A stretch of 64,000 nt of DNA from Chitinimonas viridis (GTDB lineage: Bacteria > Pseudomonadota > Gammaproteobacteria > Burkholderiales > Chitinimonadaceae), in assembly GCF_030409555.1 (NCBI RefSeq), contig NZ_JAUFPU010000002.1, positions 124,001-188,000 of the forward strand. Reading direction: 5' to 3'. The notes beneath the pieces were generated by a model. That model ran no database searches. It was given only the letters and a program-made list of their open reading frames with translations, and was not told where the DNA came from. The translations under genes were made by a program, and so were the position numbers. Positions 44,549-54,206 of the stretch are shown one piece after another; within the stretch, counting starts at the first letter, position 1; each line of letters starts with the position of its first letter.

Positions 44549-45304
44549 TTACCCTAGGTAGATATCAAACCGCACACTATCGCCCTCCAGGCTATAGCTG
44601 GGCTTGGCGCCTGCCAGCAGCGGCGCATGGCGCGGCCGCTTCACCACTACCCGGCCGGTTGCCAGTGCTCTTGCCGGCAGCAGCAAGGCATCGGCATCTG
44701 CATCAGCCCCCACTACCTGCTGAAAGGTCTGCATCTCTTTCTTGGACAGCGCCGATTTGGTTTTGGTCTCCGGGAACATCGGGTCCAGATAGATCACCTC
44801 GGGCCGGTCGGCCGACCAGGCCTGCATCAACTCGCTGGCCATGCCGTGGTGCAGGCGCATGCGGCTGGCAATGGCGGCCACCTCATCGCTGTCCTGTGCC
44901 CGCAGCAAGCCATCGGCCAGCAAACTGGCCGCCACCGGCGAGCGCTCCAGCATGTCTACCTGGCAGCCCAACGAGGCCAGCACAAAGGCATCCCGACCCA
45001 GGCCAGCCGTGGCATCCAGCACATGCGGGGTGCTACCGCCCTTCAGGCCGCAAGCCTTGGCCACGCCCTGACCCCGTCCACCGCCATGCTTGCGCCGCCA
45101 ATCTGCCGCTCCACCCACAAAATCCACAAAGACCGGGCCCGGTGCGCCCTTACCCAGGCTGCACAAGGCCAGCCTGTGGGCATCCAGCACCAGGGCGTGG
45201 CCTTGCTCTGGCAAGGCATCAAGCAGCACAAAACCGTAGTGCGCCGCCAACTGCTGGGCATGGTCATGGCGCTCGGAACTGGAACAAAACAATGGGGGCA
45301 GCAT
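44549..45304 (-). CDS. rsmJ: 16S rRNA (guanine-1516-N2)-methyltransferase
   Basis: A 251-residue SAM-dependent methyltransferase. Motif I is VLDATAGLGRDAFVLASLG (near residues 93-111) and motif IV is VIYLDPMFPETK. The FVDFVGGAADWRRKHGGGRGQ stretch, read in parts, is the typical RsmJ N-terminal substrate segment, and VVVKRPRHAPLLAG closes the domain. It methylates G1516 of 16S rRNA. The start is ATG 45304. It is divergent from comEC with only 41 bp between the starts, so their promoters must overlap. Confidence 0.92.
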   Translation of the reverse strand: MLPPLFCSSSERHDHAQQLAAHYGFVLLDALPEQGHALVLDAHRLALCSLGKGAPGPVFVDFVGGAADWRRKHGGGRGQGVAKACGLKGGSTPHVLDATAGLGRDAFVLASLGCQVDMLERSPVAASLLADGLLRAQDSDEVAAIASRMRLHHGMASELMQAWSADRPEVIYLDPMFPETKTKSALSKKEMQTFQQVVGADADADALLLPARALATGRVVVKRPRHAPLLAGAKPSYSLEGDSVRFDIYLG

Positions 45305-45345
45305 AGGATAGGGTCTGGGCCGATACCGGCCGTACAAGGAGAGCC

Positions 45346-47640
45346 ATGCGGCTGGTCATTATCGCATTCGTGGCGGGTGTCGTCTGGCTGCAGTTTCAGG
45401 CAGCCTTGCCGCCGCTATGGCCGGGCCTGCTGCTAGCCGCCGTGGCTGCGGCCTGGGCCTGGCGTCAGCCGCGCTGGCGAATAGGCCTATGCCTGCTGGC
45501 TGCCTTGGGGCTGGGTGCCAGCTACGCCACCTGGCGGGCCGATATCAGGCTGGCGCAGCAACTGCCAAGCAGCCTGGAACTCAAGCCGTTGCAGATCGAG
45601 GGCGTGGTGGCCGGCCTGCCCCAGCCCAGCCAGTACGGCCCGCGCCTGCGCTTTGCGGTGGAGCAGGCACCGCCCGGGGTGCCGGCCTTGTTGCTGCTGA
45701 ACGACTACGCCCGCCCCGCCCAAGACTGGCATGCAGGCGAACGCTGGCGCCTGACCGTGCGGCTCAAGCGCCCCCATGGCAGCCTGAACCCCGGCAGCTT
45801 CGACTACCAGGCCTGGCTGCTGGGTGAAGGCATAGGTGCCACCGGCAGCATCGCCAAGCGCAGCCGTAGCCTGCTGGATGCCCATGACCAAGGCCCCGGC
45901 TCGCTGCTGCACCGCAGCCGCGCCTGGCTGGCGCAGCGCATACAGCAGCAGTTGCCAGAGCAGCCCTTTGCCGGCGTGATTGTCGCCCTGGTCATCGGCG
46001 AGCAGTCCGGCATCAGCCAGGATCAATGGCGCCTGTTCAGGCAGACCGGCATTACCCATCTGGTCAGCATCTCCGGCCTGCATGTCACCCTGGTCGCCGG
46101 CCTGCTCGGTGCCGCCGTCGGCTGGCTGTGGCGACGCTCCGCCCGTCTCACCTTGCAACTGCCCGCCCGCAAGGCCGCCCTGATCGCCGCCGTGGCGGGG
46201 GCATTGGCCTATAGCGTGTTGGCCGGTTTTTCGGTGCCGACCCAACGTACGCTCTACATGCTGGTAGTGGCGGCCATCGCCCTGGCCAGCCATCGTGCGC
46301 TGTCCATCTCCACCATCTGGACCCTGGCACTGGGCACCACGGTGCTGCTCGACCCCTGGGCGGTGCTGTCTGCAGGTTTCTGGCTGTCTTATCTGACCGT
46401 GGGGGCCATGCTCTGGGCACTGTCTGGCCGACACGGCCATTCGCAGGGCTGGCGCCAGCGATTGCTGCAATGGGGGACAGTGCAATGGGCCGCCACGCTG
46501 GGCTCGTTGCCACTGCTACTCCTGCTGTTCCAGCAATTGCCACTGGCCTCGCCTCTGGCCAACGCCATCGCGATACCCCTGATCAGCAGCGTCGTTACCC
46601 CGCTGGCCCTGCTGGGTGCGCTGGACCCTACAGGCCTGTTGCTGCAACTGGCCCACTGGCTGCTGACCCAAACCCTCTGGCTGATCTCGCCGCTTGCAGA
46701 AAGCCGCCTGCAATGGACCCAGGCAGCCCCGGCAGGCTGGCTGATACTGCCCGCCGCCCTGGCCACGGCCCTGCTGCTGTTGCCACGGGGCGCACCGGGC
46801 AAACCGGCCTGCTGCGCCTTGCTCCTGCCCCTGCTGCTGCCCTTGCACCAAGCAATGCCGCAAGGCCACTTCCGCGCCACCGTCTATGACGTGGGCCAGG
46901 GCTTGGCCGTGCTGGTAGAGACTCCCCGGCATGCGCTGCTGTTCGATACCGGCCCCGAGGGCGGAGGTGGCCGTACCGTGCCATCGGCCCTGCGCGCCAG
47001 CGGCATCAAGACGCTGGACGCCTTGGTATTGAGCCATAACGATGGCGACCACACCGGCGGTGCCGCACTGGTGCTGCAGGAGGTCGGTGTCAACCGCATC
47101 GTCGGCACTGCACTGGCCGCCAACAAGCTGCCCGCAGGCCGCCCCATTCCGCCTCACCTACCCTGCCGGGCTGGCCAGCAGTGGGTATGGGATGGCATAC
47201 GGTTCGCCATGCTGCACCCACAAACGGCTGGCAGCATGGTAGGCGGCGATAACGCCAGCAGCTGTGTACTCAGGATCAGCGGGCCGGGTGGCAGCCTGTT
47301 GCTGCCCGGAGATATCGGTATGAAGGAAGAAGCCCTGCTGGTCGGGCAGGCGCAGGACCTGACCGCCGACGTGCTGGTGATACCGCACCACGGCTCGGAC
47401 ACCGCCTCCAGCCCTGCCTTTATCGATGCCGTATCACCCCGCCTGGCCATCGCCACGGCAGGCTATCGCAACCATTTCCGCCATCCCAGACCCGCCGTGG
47501 TGGCACGCTATCAAGCCGCAGGTGCCAAGGTACTGCGCAGCGATGTGGATGGTGCGGTACGGCTGGACTTTGCACCGAACGGGTTAGCGGTGAGCCGCTG
47601 GCGGGAGATCAAGCGGCGGTACTGGCACAGGCCTGGATGA
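45346..47640 (+). CDS. comEC: DNA uptake channel ComEC/Rec2
   Basis: A 764-residue polytopic membrane protein. It has the N-terminal DUF4131 region (helices at residues 1-60, then the OB-like segment to 200), the Competence domain with LVSISGLHVTLVAGLLG and many membrane helices, and a C-terminal metallo-beta-lactamase-like domain (VYDVGQGLAVLVE; LSHNDGDHTGGAALV; VIPHHGSDTASS). The HxD metal site is present as HNDGDH. It takes single-stranded DNA through the inner membrane during natural transformation. Together with pilU this suggests natural competence. GGAGAG precedes the ATG. Confidence 0.93.
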   Translation: MRLVIIAFVAGVVWLQFQAALPPLWPGLLLAAVAAAWAWRQPRWRIGLCLLAALGLGASYATWRADIRLAQQLPSSLELKPLQIEGVVAGLPQPSQYGPRLRFAVEQAPPGVPALLLLNDYARPAQDWHAGERWRLTVRLKRPHGSLNPGSFDYQAWLLGEGIGATGSIAKRSRSLLDAHDQGPGSLLHRSRAWLAQRIQQQLPEQPFAGVIVALVIGEQSGISQDQWRLFRQTGITHLVSISGLHVTLVAGLLGAAVGWLWRRSARLTLQLPARKAALIAAVAGALAYSVLAGFSVPTQRTLYMLVVAAIALASHRALSISTIWTLALGTTVLLDPWAVLSAGFWLSYLTVGAMLWALSGRHGHSQGWRQRLLQWGTVQWAATLGSLPLLLLLFQQLPLASPLANAIAIPLISSVVTPLALLGALDPTGLLLQLAHWLLTQTLWLISPLAESRLQWTQAAPAGWLILPAALATALLLLPRGAPGKPACCALLLPLLLPLHQAMPQGHFRATVYDVGQGLAVLVETPRHALLFDTGPEGGGGRTVPSALRASGIKTLDALVLSHNDGDHTGGAALVLQEVGVNRIVGTALAANKLPAGRPIPPHLPCRAGQQWVWDGIRFAMLHPQTAGSMVGGDNASSCVLRISGPGGSLLLPGDIGMKEEALLVGQAQDLTADVLVIPHHGSDTASSPAFIDAVSPRLAIATAGYRNHFRHPRPAVVARYQAAGAKVLRSDVDGAVRLDFAPNGLAVSRWREIKRRYWHRPG

Positions 47641-47753
47641 GGCCCGCCTTCAATTCGCCGACGTCACCGTCTTCAAACTTAGCCAAAGCTTCAACGAGGC
47701 ATTCAGCGTATTATCAAAGAGAGTAAGTTGATAAGTGCCGGGGGTCATAGCAA

Positions 47754-48839
47754 CTACTCTCGAATCAGTCGTACAACTTGCGAATACAATTTTTCGACCA
47801 GATTCTTAGCTTGTTCTCCACAGTGAAGTTCGCGATGGCAGTTCGGGCATACGGCGACAGCATTGCTGGTAGTATCCGTTCCCTGCTCTGCAAGCTTTCG
47901 AACGTGATGGACTTCGAGATAAGGAAGACCATCTGAGCCAGCAAATGGAGCTTGTTGATCACAGCACTCGCAAATGCCATTAGCTTGTTTAAGCACCCAA
48001 GCCTTCACAGATGGGTCGCGTTGATATTGTGTTACTGTGGACGTTGTTGTTTTGGGATCGCGACTTCCTAGCGGCTGGGGCAGTTGCTTCCTTTTAACGT
48101 CTTCGCGAACGGCAATTTCGAAAGCTACTATGGGTATTATTTGCTTGCCCTCTACCTCGGCAATCAGTTCCTCGATCTGCGCCGCAACGTTGGCACCAAC
48201 ATTTTTGGCAGGCTTCAGACCTGACAACCAGTCGCGTCCCATGAGAGATAGAACATATGAAATGTTCTGCATCCGGTACTCGAATGACTTTACTGTCCTG
48301 CCGAACTTTCCTGCGAGTTCTTCGTAGTACTTCTTCTTGATGAATTGGGTTCCGGCTCGCTCTAGTTGTTGCATATCCAAGTAGGCAGCAACAGATGCAA
48401 GCAACTCATCGCGGCTCCAGCTGTTGTCGGTAGTATCGTCACTTTGGGCTTCATTACCCGCCAAGTACGGGGTCCAATCGAAGTCTTTAGCGTTCTGGAT
48501 TTCAGTCAACCACCAGTTGGCATCGTCCTGATCCTTGCCAAATAGCTTGTAGTAGCCAGGTCCAGGCGTAAGTTTGTCCTTATCGATAATTAAGCCAGTG
48601 ATGCCGGGTTTGCCGGCTTTAGCAGTCCATGCAGCGAGAGAGTTCAGCCCTTGTTTCTGAAGGCTTACGCCAAAGGTATCTCCCAGCTGAGGAAGCTTTA
48701 GTGTTTCGTGGACTTGCTTGTAGCCGACAAACGTTCTGGGGTCATTGGGTTTGACTTTAGGCAGCATTTGAACCAGCAGTGCAAGAAGTCGGTGGCCCTG
48801 TTCGTCCAAAATAGCGGCCTGTGGTGTCGATTGAGCCAT
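47754..48839 (-). CDS. HNH endonuclease, possible type IV restriction-like enzyme
   Basis: A 361-residue protein. The C-terminal HNH domain has CECC, then EVHHVRKLAEQG, NAVAVCPNCHRELHCG: a beta-beta-alpha-metal nuclease with four structural cysteines. The middle has SWSRDELLASVAAYLDMQQLER and EYRMQNISYVLSLMGRDWL, a segment often seen in stand-alone HNH nucleases linked to modified-DNA restriction. The first 120 residues are unrecognised. GC and codon use are lower than the neighbours, suggesting horizontal transfer. There is no methyltransferase partner. Restriction activity is inference. The start is ATG 48839. Confidence 0.82.
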   Translation of the reverse strand: MAQSTPQAAILDEQGHRLLALLVQMLPKVKPNDPRTFVGYKQVHETLKLPQLGDTFGVSLQKQGLNSLAAWTAKAGKPGITGLIIDKDKLTPGPGYYKLFGKDQDDANWWLTEIQNAKDFDWTPYLAGNEAQSDDTTDNSWSRDELLASVAAYLDMQQLERAGTQFIKKKYYEELAGKFGRTVKSFEYRMQNISYVLSLMGRDWLSGLKPAKNVGANVAAQIEELIAEVEGKQIIPIVAFEIAVREDVKRKQLPQPLGSRDPKTTTSTVTQYQRDPSVKAWVLKQANGICECCDQQAPFAGSDGLPYLEVHHVRKLAEQGTDTTSNAVAVCPNCHRELHCGEQAKNLVEKLYSQVVRLIRE

Positions 48840-49059
48840 GCATCCTCCCTATTTGTTTATGCCGCTGTAGTGTTGTAGCGACTTTTCCACGTTTAGGAAT
48901 CTTCACATCCGCGTTGCTATATCGCAATGCAACTCGGCTTGCCAATCCACAATTCAAGGCACACCCCACTCCTGCCAAAAGCAGGGAAATCCCAGCCCAC
49001 GCCCAGCCCTAGTCAGTTAGAAGCTCAGTTAAGCACTACCCGCTGACACCACGCCCCAC

Positions 49060-49995
49060 TCAAAGCCCGCCCGCCACCTGTTCCGGCGGTGCCAGCAGGA
49101 TGGTGGCAATCACCACATTGCCGGCGCCCTGGTAGGCCAGCGATTCAAAGCTCATGGCGCGGGCCATGGAGATGCCTCGGCCATTGGGATCGAATGCGCG
49201 GGCGGGGTCGAAGTCGAGGAAGCGATTCCAGTCAAAGCCATCGCCTTCGTCTTCGATCTCCACAAGCAATCTGCCGTCCTGCCGGCGGGCTACAATCTTC
49301 ACCCGTTTGTTCACATGCTCGGGCTGCTGTTGCAGGGCCTCTATTTCCTCGCGCCAGCGGCCAGACTGCATCATGGCTTTCTTCTCGGCATAGCCCACGC
49401 CCAGATTGCCATGCTCGATGGCATTGACGATCAGCTCGGTCAGGCCCAGCACGGTACGCTCTGGCGCTGGCGTCAGCTTGCCCAGCAAGGCTGCGACCCG
49501 TTGTGCTTCATCCAGGGTGCCCAGCTGGAAGCGGGCCTCGCAGAGCATGGCTAGGCCATCGAGTGGCTGGGCAGCGGCCTGCTTGACCGAACGGCGGGCG
49601 CGATGCTGTGCTACCGCAGCAGCCACAATCGCCAGCAGCATGTCGCGCTCGAAAGGTTTGGTCAGGTAATAGTAGGCGCCCGCCTCCATGCCCTCGCGCA
49701 CGGCCTCGGGCGAGCCAACTGCCGTCTGCATCACCACCGGCAGGCCCGATAGCTGCGGGTGGGCCTGCATGCGCTTGAGCACCTCCATGCCATTGAGGCC
49801 GGGCATCATGCGGTCCAGCAGCACGGCATCGAAGCTGTCGCCGGCACGGGTCAGCCAGTTCCATGCTTCTTCGCCATCCGATGCCAACTCGACGGCATAG
49901 CCGGCTTCGGTCAGGTGTTCGGCCAGGATTTCCAGATTGAAGGGCTCGTCATCGACGAGCAGCAGGGTAGGCTGGGGTTTGTTGCTACCGGTCAT
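49060..49995 (-). CDS. Response regulator with anti-sigma-kinase-like ATPase output
   Basis: A 311-residue regulator. Receiver residues 8-125 have acidic pocket D15-D16, phosphoacceptor D61 in VLLDRMMPG, and K113 in LTKPF. Instead of a DNA-binding or GGDEF domain, residues 170-300 look like an RsbW/HATPase_c_2 anti-sigma kinase: LTELIVNAIEHGNLGVGY (N-box) and EIEDEGDGFDWNRF with a later GRGISMARAM (G-boxes). The output may be phosphorylation of an anti-sigma antagonist. The start ATG overlaps the kinase stop (ATGA), so it is translationally coupled to it. Confidence 0.85.
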   Translation of the reverse strand: MTGSNKPQPTLLLVDDEPFNLEILAEHLTEAGYAVELASDGEEAWNWLTRAGDSFDAVLLDRMMPGLNGMEVLKRMQAHPQLSGLPVVMQTAVGSPEAVREGMEAGAYYYLTKPFERDMLLAIVAAAVAQHRARRSVKQAAAQPLDGLAMLCEARFQLGTLDEAQRVAALLGKLTPAPERTVLGLTELIVNAIEHGNLGVGYAEKKAMMQSGRWREEIEALQQQPEHVNKRVKIVARRQDGRLLVEIEDEGDGFDWNRFLDFDPARAFDPNGRGISMARAMSFESLAYQGAGNVVIATILLAPPEQVAGGL

Positions 49996-52900
49996 GGATT
50001 TCCTCCTGGTCCGCTGCGTACAGCGGAATAGTCTACTTCCCATTGTAGTGCGGGATTTGCAATCAACAGGCTCACCACAAAACGCGCGCCACCATCAGGC
50101 CGGTTCTCAGCCCGTATGCCGCCACCGTGGGCTTCGATGATCTCGCGCGAGATGGCCAGGCCCAGGCCGGTGCCGCCAGCGCCGGTCTTGGTCTTGGAGC
50201 TCTGGATGAACTTGTCGAAGATGGTGGCCAGCTCGTCCGGCGGCACGCCCACGCCCTCGTCATCCACGGCTAGCTGTATGCAGCCGCCTTCCTGCCAGGC
50301 GCTGAGGGTGACATTCCCGCCCTCGGGGCTGAACTTGACGGCATTGGACACCAGATTGCGCAGCACCTGTATCAGCCGCAGGGAATCCCCCTTCACCCGT
50401 GGCAGATCGTCCACCAGGGTGATATGGATGCGCAGGCCGCGATCGCGCGCCAGGGGAATGAATTCGCTGGCCACCTCGCGCACGATGGGCGGCAGCTCCA
50501 ACGGCTGCATGTCGTAGGTCATCTTGCCGGCCTCCAGCTTGGAGAGGTCGAGCAGGTCATTCAATATCTGCAGCAGACGCTGGCCGCTTTGGCGTATGCG
50601 ACCAAAGTAGTGGGCCAGCTTGTCTGGCGCCACATCGGTAGCACGCCGCTCGCCCAACTCGGCAAAACTCAATACGGCGTGCATGGGTGTGCGCAGCTCA
50701 TGCGACATATTGGCCAGGAATTCCGATTTGGCCATATTCGCCGCCTCGGCCAGATCCTTGGCCACCCGCATGGCCTCTTCGCCGGCCCGCCGTTCGCCGA
50801 TGTCCTGGTAGATCCAGATGGAGCCCGCCAGCGGGTCTGCCGGGTCGATGGCCTTACCGAATGCCTCGCACAGCACCAGCCGGCCATCTGCCGCCCGGTA
50901 GCGGACTTCCAGGGTGACCACGCTGCCCCCCACCATGGGCAGGTAGGCCTCGTTTGATAGCCGCTCGAACGCCCCTTCATCTGCAAACAGCATGCGGATG
51001 GATTGGCCTATCAGGGCAGAGCGGGTATAGCCGAACAGCAGCTCGAAGGCGGCGTTGACCTCCAGTATGTTGCGCTGGCCGAGGAATACCGTGGGCAGCG
51101 GGCTGGCGGTGAACAGGGTATTGAGCTCAGCGGTACGCTCGCGCACCAGGTCGGCCAGGTGGTCGCGGTGGCGTATCAGCTCAGCCTCGATCTGCTTGCG
51201 GTCGCTGATATCACGCAGCATGACCAGCCACTCGCCCTCGCTGGCGGGGGTGACACGCGCTTCAAACTGGCGGTCGCCGTCGCCCAGGGGCAGGCTGTAT
51301 TCGAAACTGCGCACCCGGGCGGGCCAACCGTCGGTCAGGGCAAAATCCAGCTTGATGGCAAACTCGCCTGGCAGCCTGCGGTAATGTTGGCCCACCACCT
51401 CGCGCGACAAACCGAATTCACCGCTGCCGGCACGGCCCCGGCAATCCACCACCACGCCGGTGTTGTTGAGCTGCAGCATCAGGTCGGGAATGGCCTCCAG
51501 AATCGCCACATTGCGGATTTCAGCCCGCAGCATGGCCTCTTCAGCCGCCTTGCGTTCACTGATATCGAGCAGCGAGCCCGCCAGCCCTGGGCGATTGTCG
51601 AACAGGATGGGCTTGGCCGTGATGAGGGCATAGAAACGACTGCCGTCGGGGCGCTGCATCAGTACCTCGGTCGGCTTGCCGCCCGAGCGCTCGGGCGAGA
51701 TCGCCACCGCCAGCGCCTCGCGCCAGGCACTGGCAATCAGGTCGTACAAGCTGCGGCGCTCGATCAGATCGACCGGGTTGTGGCCAAAATAGGCGGCAAA
51801 GGCCGGGTTTACATAACGCAGCTGGTCGTCCTGCAGCACATAGATGCCGATATGGGCGGCGTCGAGAATGGCCCGGTGCTTGTATTCGCTCTCGAACAAC
51901 ATGCGCTCGGCCCGGCGCCGGTCGCTGACATCACGGATCACCCCGACAAAATAATGGCTGTCGCCCAGGGTGAACTGGCTGAGTGACAGCTCGACCGGGA
52001 AGGCGGCACCATCCTTTTTCTGCCCCAGCAACTCGCGGCTGCCCAGCAGCCGCTCCTGGTCCAGCCGCAAGGTCGGCAATTCGTCGCCCCGGCTGCGTTG
52101 CACCGAGGGCAGCAACATGCCGATATTGAGCCCTAGCACGGCATCCATCTCATAGCCGAACAGCCGCTCCGCCGCCCGGTTGAAGCGCTCGATGCGGCCC
52201 TGGTCGTCGATCAGGACAATGGCCTCGCTGGTGGTGTCCAGTATGGTCTGCAAGCGCAGGCCATCACGCCGTGCCTCGCTGGCTGCAGTGCGGGCACGGT
52301 TGAGTTCCTGCTGCAGGCTGCGGTTCTCCAGCTCCAGCGGGCTCAGCTCGGTTTCATCCGGGTTGACCTTGCGCATCGCCAGCGCCGCCGCTAGCAAGGA
52401 CAGCAGCCCCCCCAGCAGCAGCAAGGGCTCGCGGCCCTGCGTGCGGGCTTCTGCCAGGGCTGATTCCACCAGCCTGGCCTCCAGCCGCCACTGCCGCCCG
52501 CCCAGGCTGACATCGCGGCTGGCCAGCAGACGCAATGGCAGCGCGGCGTTGTTGAGTTCGGCCGGGTAAAGCGGTTCGGCCCGGGTGGGGTCGGTCACAT
52601 CGAACCAGACATCCTGGATGGCCTTGCTCTGCGGCAGGCTCAAGGCCACGTCAGCCGGGGTAATGGCCAGCCCCAAGAGGCGCGGGGGTTGCTCCTCGCC
52701 CTGCCAGCCCAGCAGCAGGGCGGCCACTCGCCCTCCTGCCGCGCGGTAAGGCGCAGACAGTCGCACCTCATGCACTGGCAGGCGCGACAAGGTGGGCGCC
52801 AGTTGCCGGTCTGCCGCCAGATCCAGCCCTATGCTGAACTGCGACGGCACCGACAGGGCGCCATAGACGATGGGCAGGTAGTCACGCCGCGCGGGTGAGC

Positions 52901-53294
52901 GCACCTGCTGCCCCAAGGCATTGCGGAAACGCAGGGAAAAATCCGGGTAGAGCCGGCGCCAGCGCGCCTCGAAGCCCGCCCTGGCTTCGCCGCCTACCGG
53001 CTCGGCGGCCAGCAGGGTATCCACCCCCGGCGTGCGCTGCAGCGCCGAAGCCAGCAGGGTGAACTGCTCGGGTGAGGGATCGGGATTGAGTTTGAACAGG
53101 GCACGCATGCCCTCGATGCCTTCTTGCGCACGCCGCATGCCGTACTCGGCATTGGACACCCGCTCTATCGCCTCGCCCTGAAAATGGCTGAAGGCAAGGC
53201 TCTCCATATGGCGGGCGCGCCAAGCGTCCAGGCCCGCCGTCAAGACGAATCCCAGTAGCAGGCTAGCGACCGCCAGGGCGGCACGACGCCGCAT
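49992..53294 (-). CDS. Multi-PAS hybrid-type membrane sensor histidine kinase with CHASE domain
   Basis: A 1100-residue kinase. Residues 7-25 and about 292-308 are membrane helices. Between them lies a periplasmic CHASE-type sensor (YGMRRAQEGIEGMRALF; YPDFSLRFRNALGQQVRS; VYGALSVPSQFSIGLDLA). A short coiled coil leads to four PAS domains (roughly 350-465, 470-590, 595-710, 730-850). HisKA follows with H865 in NMSHELRTPMHAV, then HATPase_c (NLVSNAVKFSPEGG; DDEGVGVPP; TGAGGTGLGLAIS). It lacks a receiver, so the adjacent regulator is its probable partner. It lies 21 bp downstream of the ParA gene. Confidence 0.93.
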   Translation of the reverse strand: MRRRAALAVASLLLGFVLTAGLDAWRARHMESLAFSHFQGEAIERVSNAEYGMRRAQEGIEGMRALFKLNPDPSPEQFTLLASALQRTPGVDTLLAAEPVGGEARAGFEARWRRLYPDFSLRFRNALGQQVRSPARRDYLPIVYGALSVPSQFSIGLDLAADRQLAPTLSRLPVHEVRLSAPYRAAGGRVAALLLGWQGEEQPPRLLGLAITPADVALSLPQSKAIQDVWFDVTDPTRAEPLYPAELNNAALPLRLLASRDVSLGGRQWRLEARLVESALAEARTQGREPLLLLGGLLSLLAAALAMRKVNPDETELSPLELENRSLQQELNRARTAASEARRDGLRLQTILDTTSEAIVLIDDQGRIERFNRAAERLFGYEMDAVLGLNIGMLLPSVQRSRGDELPTLRLDQERLLGSRELLGQKKDGAAFPVELSLSQFTLGDSHYFVGVIRDVSDRRRAERMLFESEYKHRAILDAAHIGIYVLQDDQLRYVNPAFAAYFGHNPVDLIERRSLYDLIASAWREALAVAISPERSGGKPTEVLMQRPDGSRFYALITAKPILFDNRPGLAGSLLDISERKAAEEAMLRAEIRNVAILEAIPDLMLQLNNTGVVVDCRGRAGSGEFGLSREVVGQHYRRLPGEFAIKLDFALTDGWPARVRSFEYSLPLGDGDRQFEARVTPASEGEWLVMLRDISDRKQIEAELIRHRDHLADLVRERTAELNTLFTASPLPTVFLGQRNILEVNAAFELLFGYTRSALIGQSIRMLFADEGAFERLSNEAYLPMVGGSVVTLEVRYRAADGRLVLCEAFGKAIDPADPLAGSIWIYQDIGERRAGEEAMRVAKDLAEAANMAKSEFLANMSHELRTPMHAVLSFAELGERRATDVAPDKLAHYFGRIRQSGQRLLQILNDLLDLSKLEAGKMTYDMQPLELPPIVREVASEFIPLARDRGLRIHITLVDDLPRVKGDSLRLIQVLRNLVSNAVKFSPEGGNVTLSAWQEGGCIQLAVDDEGVGVPPDELATIFDKFIQSSKTKTGAGGTGLGLAISREIIEAHGGGIRAENRPDGGARFVVSLLIANPALQWEVDYSAVRSGPGGNP

Positions 53295-53315
53295 CAGGGC
53301 TGCGCTGCAGTACGG

Positions 53316-54086
53316 CTAGGCCGACTGCAGTTCCTGGAACAATGCCAGGAATTCCTGGCTGAGTTTGTGACGCGCATCAAGATGTATCATAGGCAAGCCT
53401 CGATCATGCGATTCGCGGATCTTCACCGAGCTGGACAGTTTGCTGTCCAGCACCGGCAGGCCTTCTTCCTTCAATTCGTTGACCAGCCGCTGTGGCAGGC
53501 TGGCCCTGGGTTGGAACTGGTTGACCACGATGCCTTCTACGATCAGCGCCGGATTATGGTCCGCCCGTATCTCGCCGACATTGTTCATCAGGGTATAGAG
53601 TGCCTGGCGCGAGAAGTCATCACAATCAAACGGTATCAGGCAACCTTCTGCCGCGATCAAGGCGGACTGCGTAAAGAAGTTATAGGCCGGCGGCGTATCG
53701 AGGATGATCTCATCGTATTCCTTCGCCAGCTCATTGAGGGTGTCGCGCAGCTTGTAGATCTTGTGGCGTGATTCCAGCTTGGACTGCAGCTCACCGATTT
53801 CCGGGTGGGAGGGTATCAGGAACAGGTTCTCGAACGGGGTGGCGTGGACAAAGGCGCTGGCTGGCTTGGAAAACAGGCTGAAGTTCAGCGTCTGCTCAAA
53901 ATACTCGGCCAGGGTGGGGCTGATTTCCTTGGCGGCATCGCCAAGCAGGTAGCGGCTGGAGTTGCACTGCGGGTCGATATCGATCAGCAGCGTCTTGCGT
54001 CCCTGGTGTGCCGCAATGGCCGCCAGATTGACTGCGATCGTGGACTTACCGACGCCACCTTTCTGGTTGAAAATGACCCGCTTCAT
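53316..54086 (-). CDS. ParA-family ATPase
   Basis: A 256-residue cytosolic ATPase with the deviant Walker A KGGVGKST at residues 9-16, IDIDPQCNSSRYLLG as Walker A', and LDTPPAYNFF as Walker B. No ParB lies nearby, so it is unlikely to be the chromosome segregation ParA. It is upstream of the sensor kinase by 21 bp, suggesting that it positions the kinase or another machine, as MinD/ParA-like proteins do for chemoreceptor arrays or pili. The start is ATG 54086. Confidence 0.9.
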   Translation of the reverse strand: MKRVIFNQKGGVGKSTIAVNLAAIAAHQGRKTLLIDIDPQCNSSRYLLGDAAKEISPTLAEYFEQTLNFSLFSKPASAFVHATPFENLFLIPSHPEIGELQSKLESRHKIYKLRDTLNELAKEYDEIILDTPPAYNFFTQSALIAAEGCLIPFDCDDFSRQALYTLMNNVGEIRADHNPALIVEGIVVNQFQPRASLPQRLVNELKEEGLPVLDSKLSSSVKIRESHDRGLPMIHLDARHKLSQEFLALFQELQSA

Positions 54087-54206
54087 GGCCTGCTCCGAAG
54101 TAATTGATTCCGCTGGATTCTATCAGCCTGCTGCAGCGCAGCAGTGAAGGACCTGCCTATCATTGTGGCAGTCAGGCAGACGGGTGTGGCTTTTTGGTCG
54201 CCGAAG

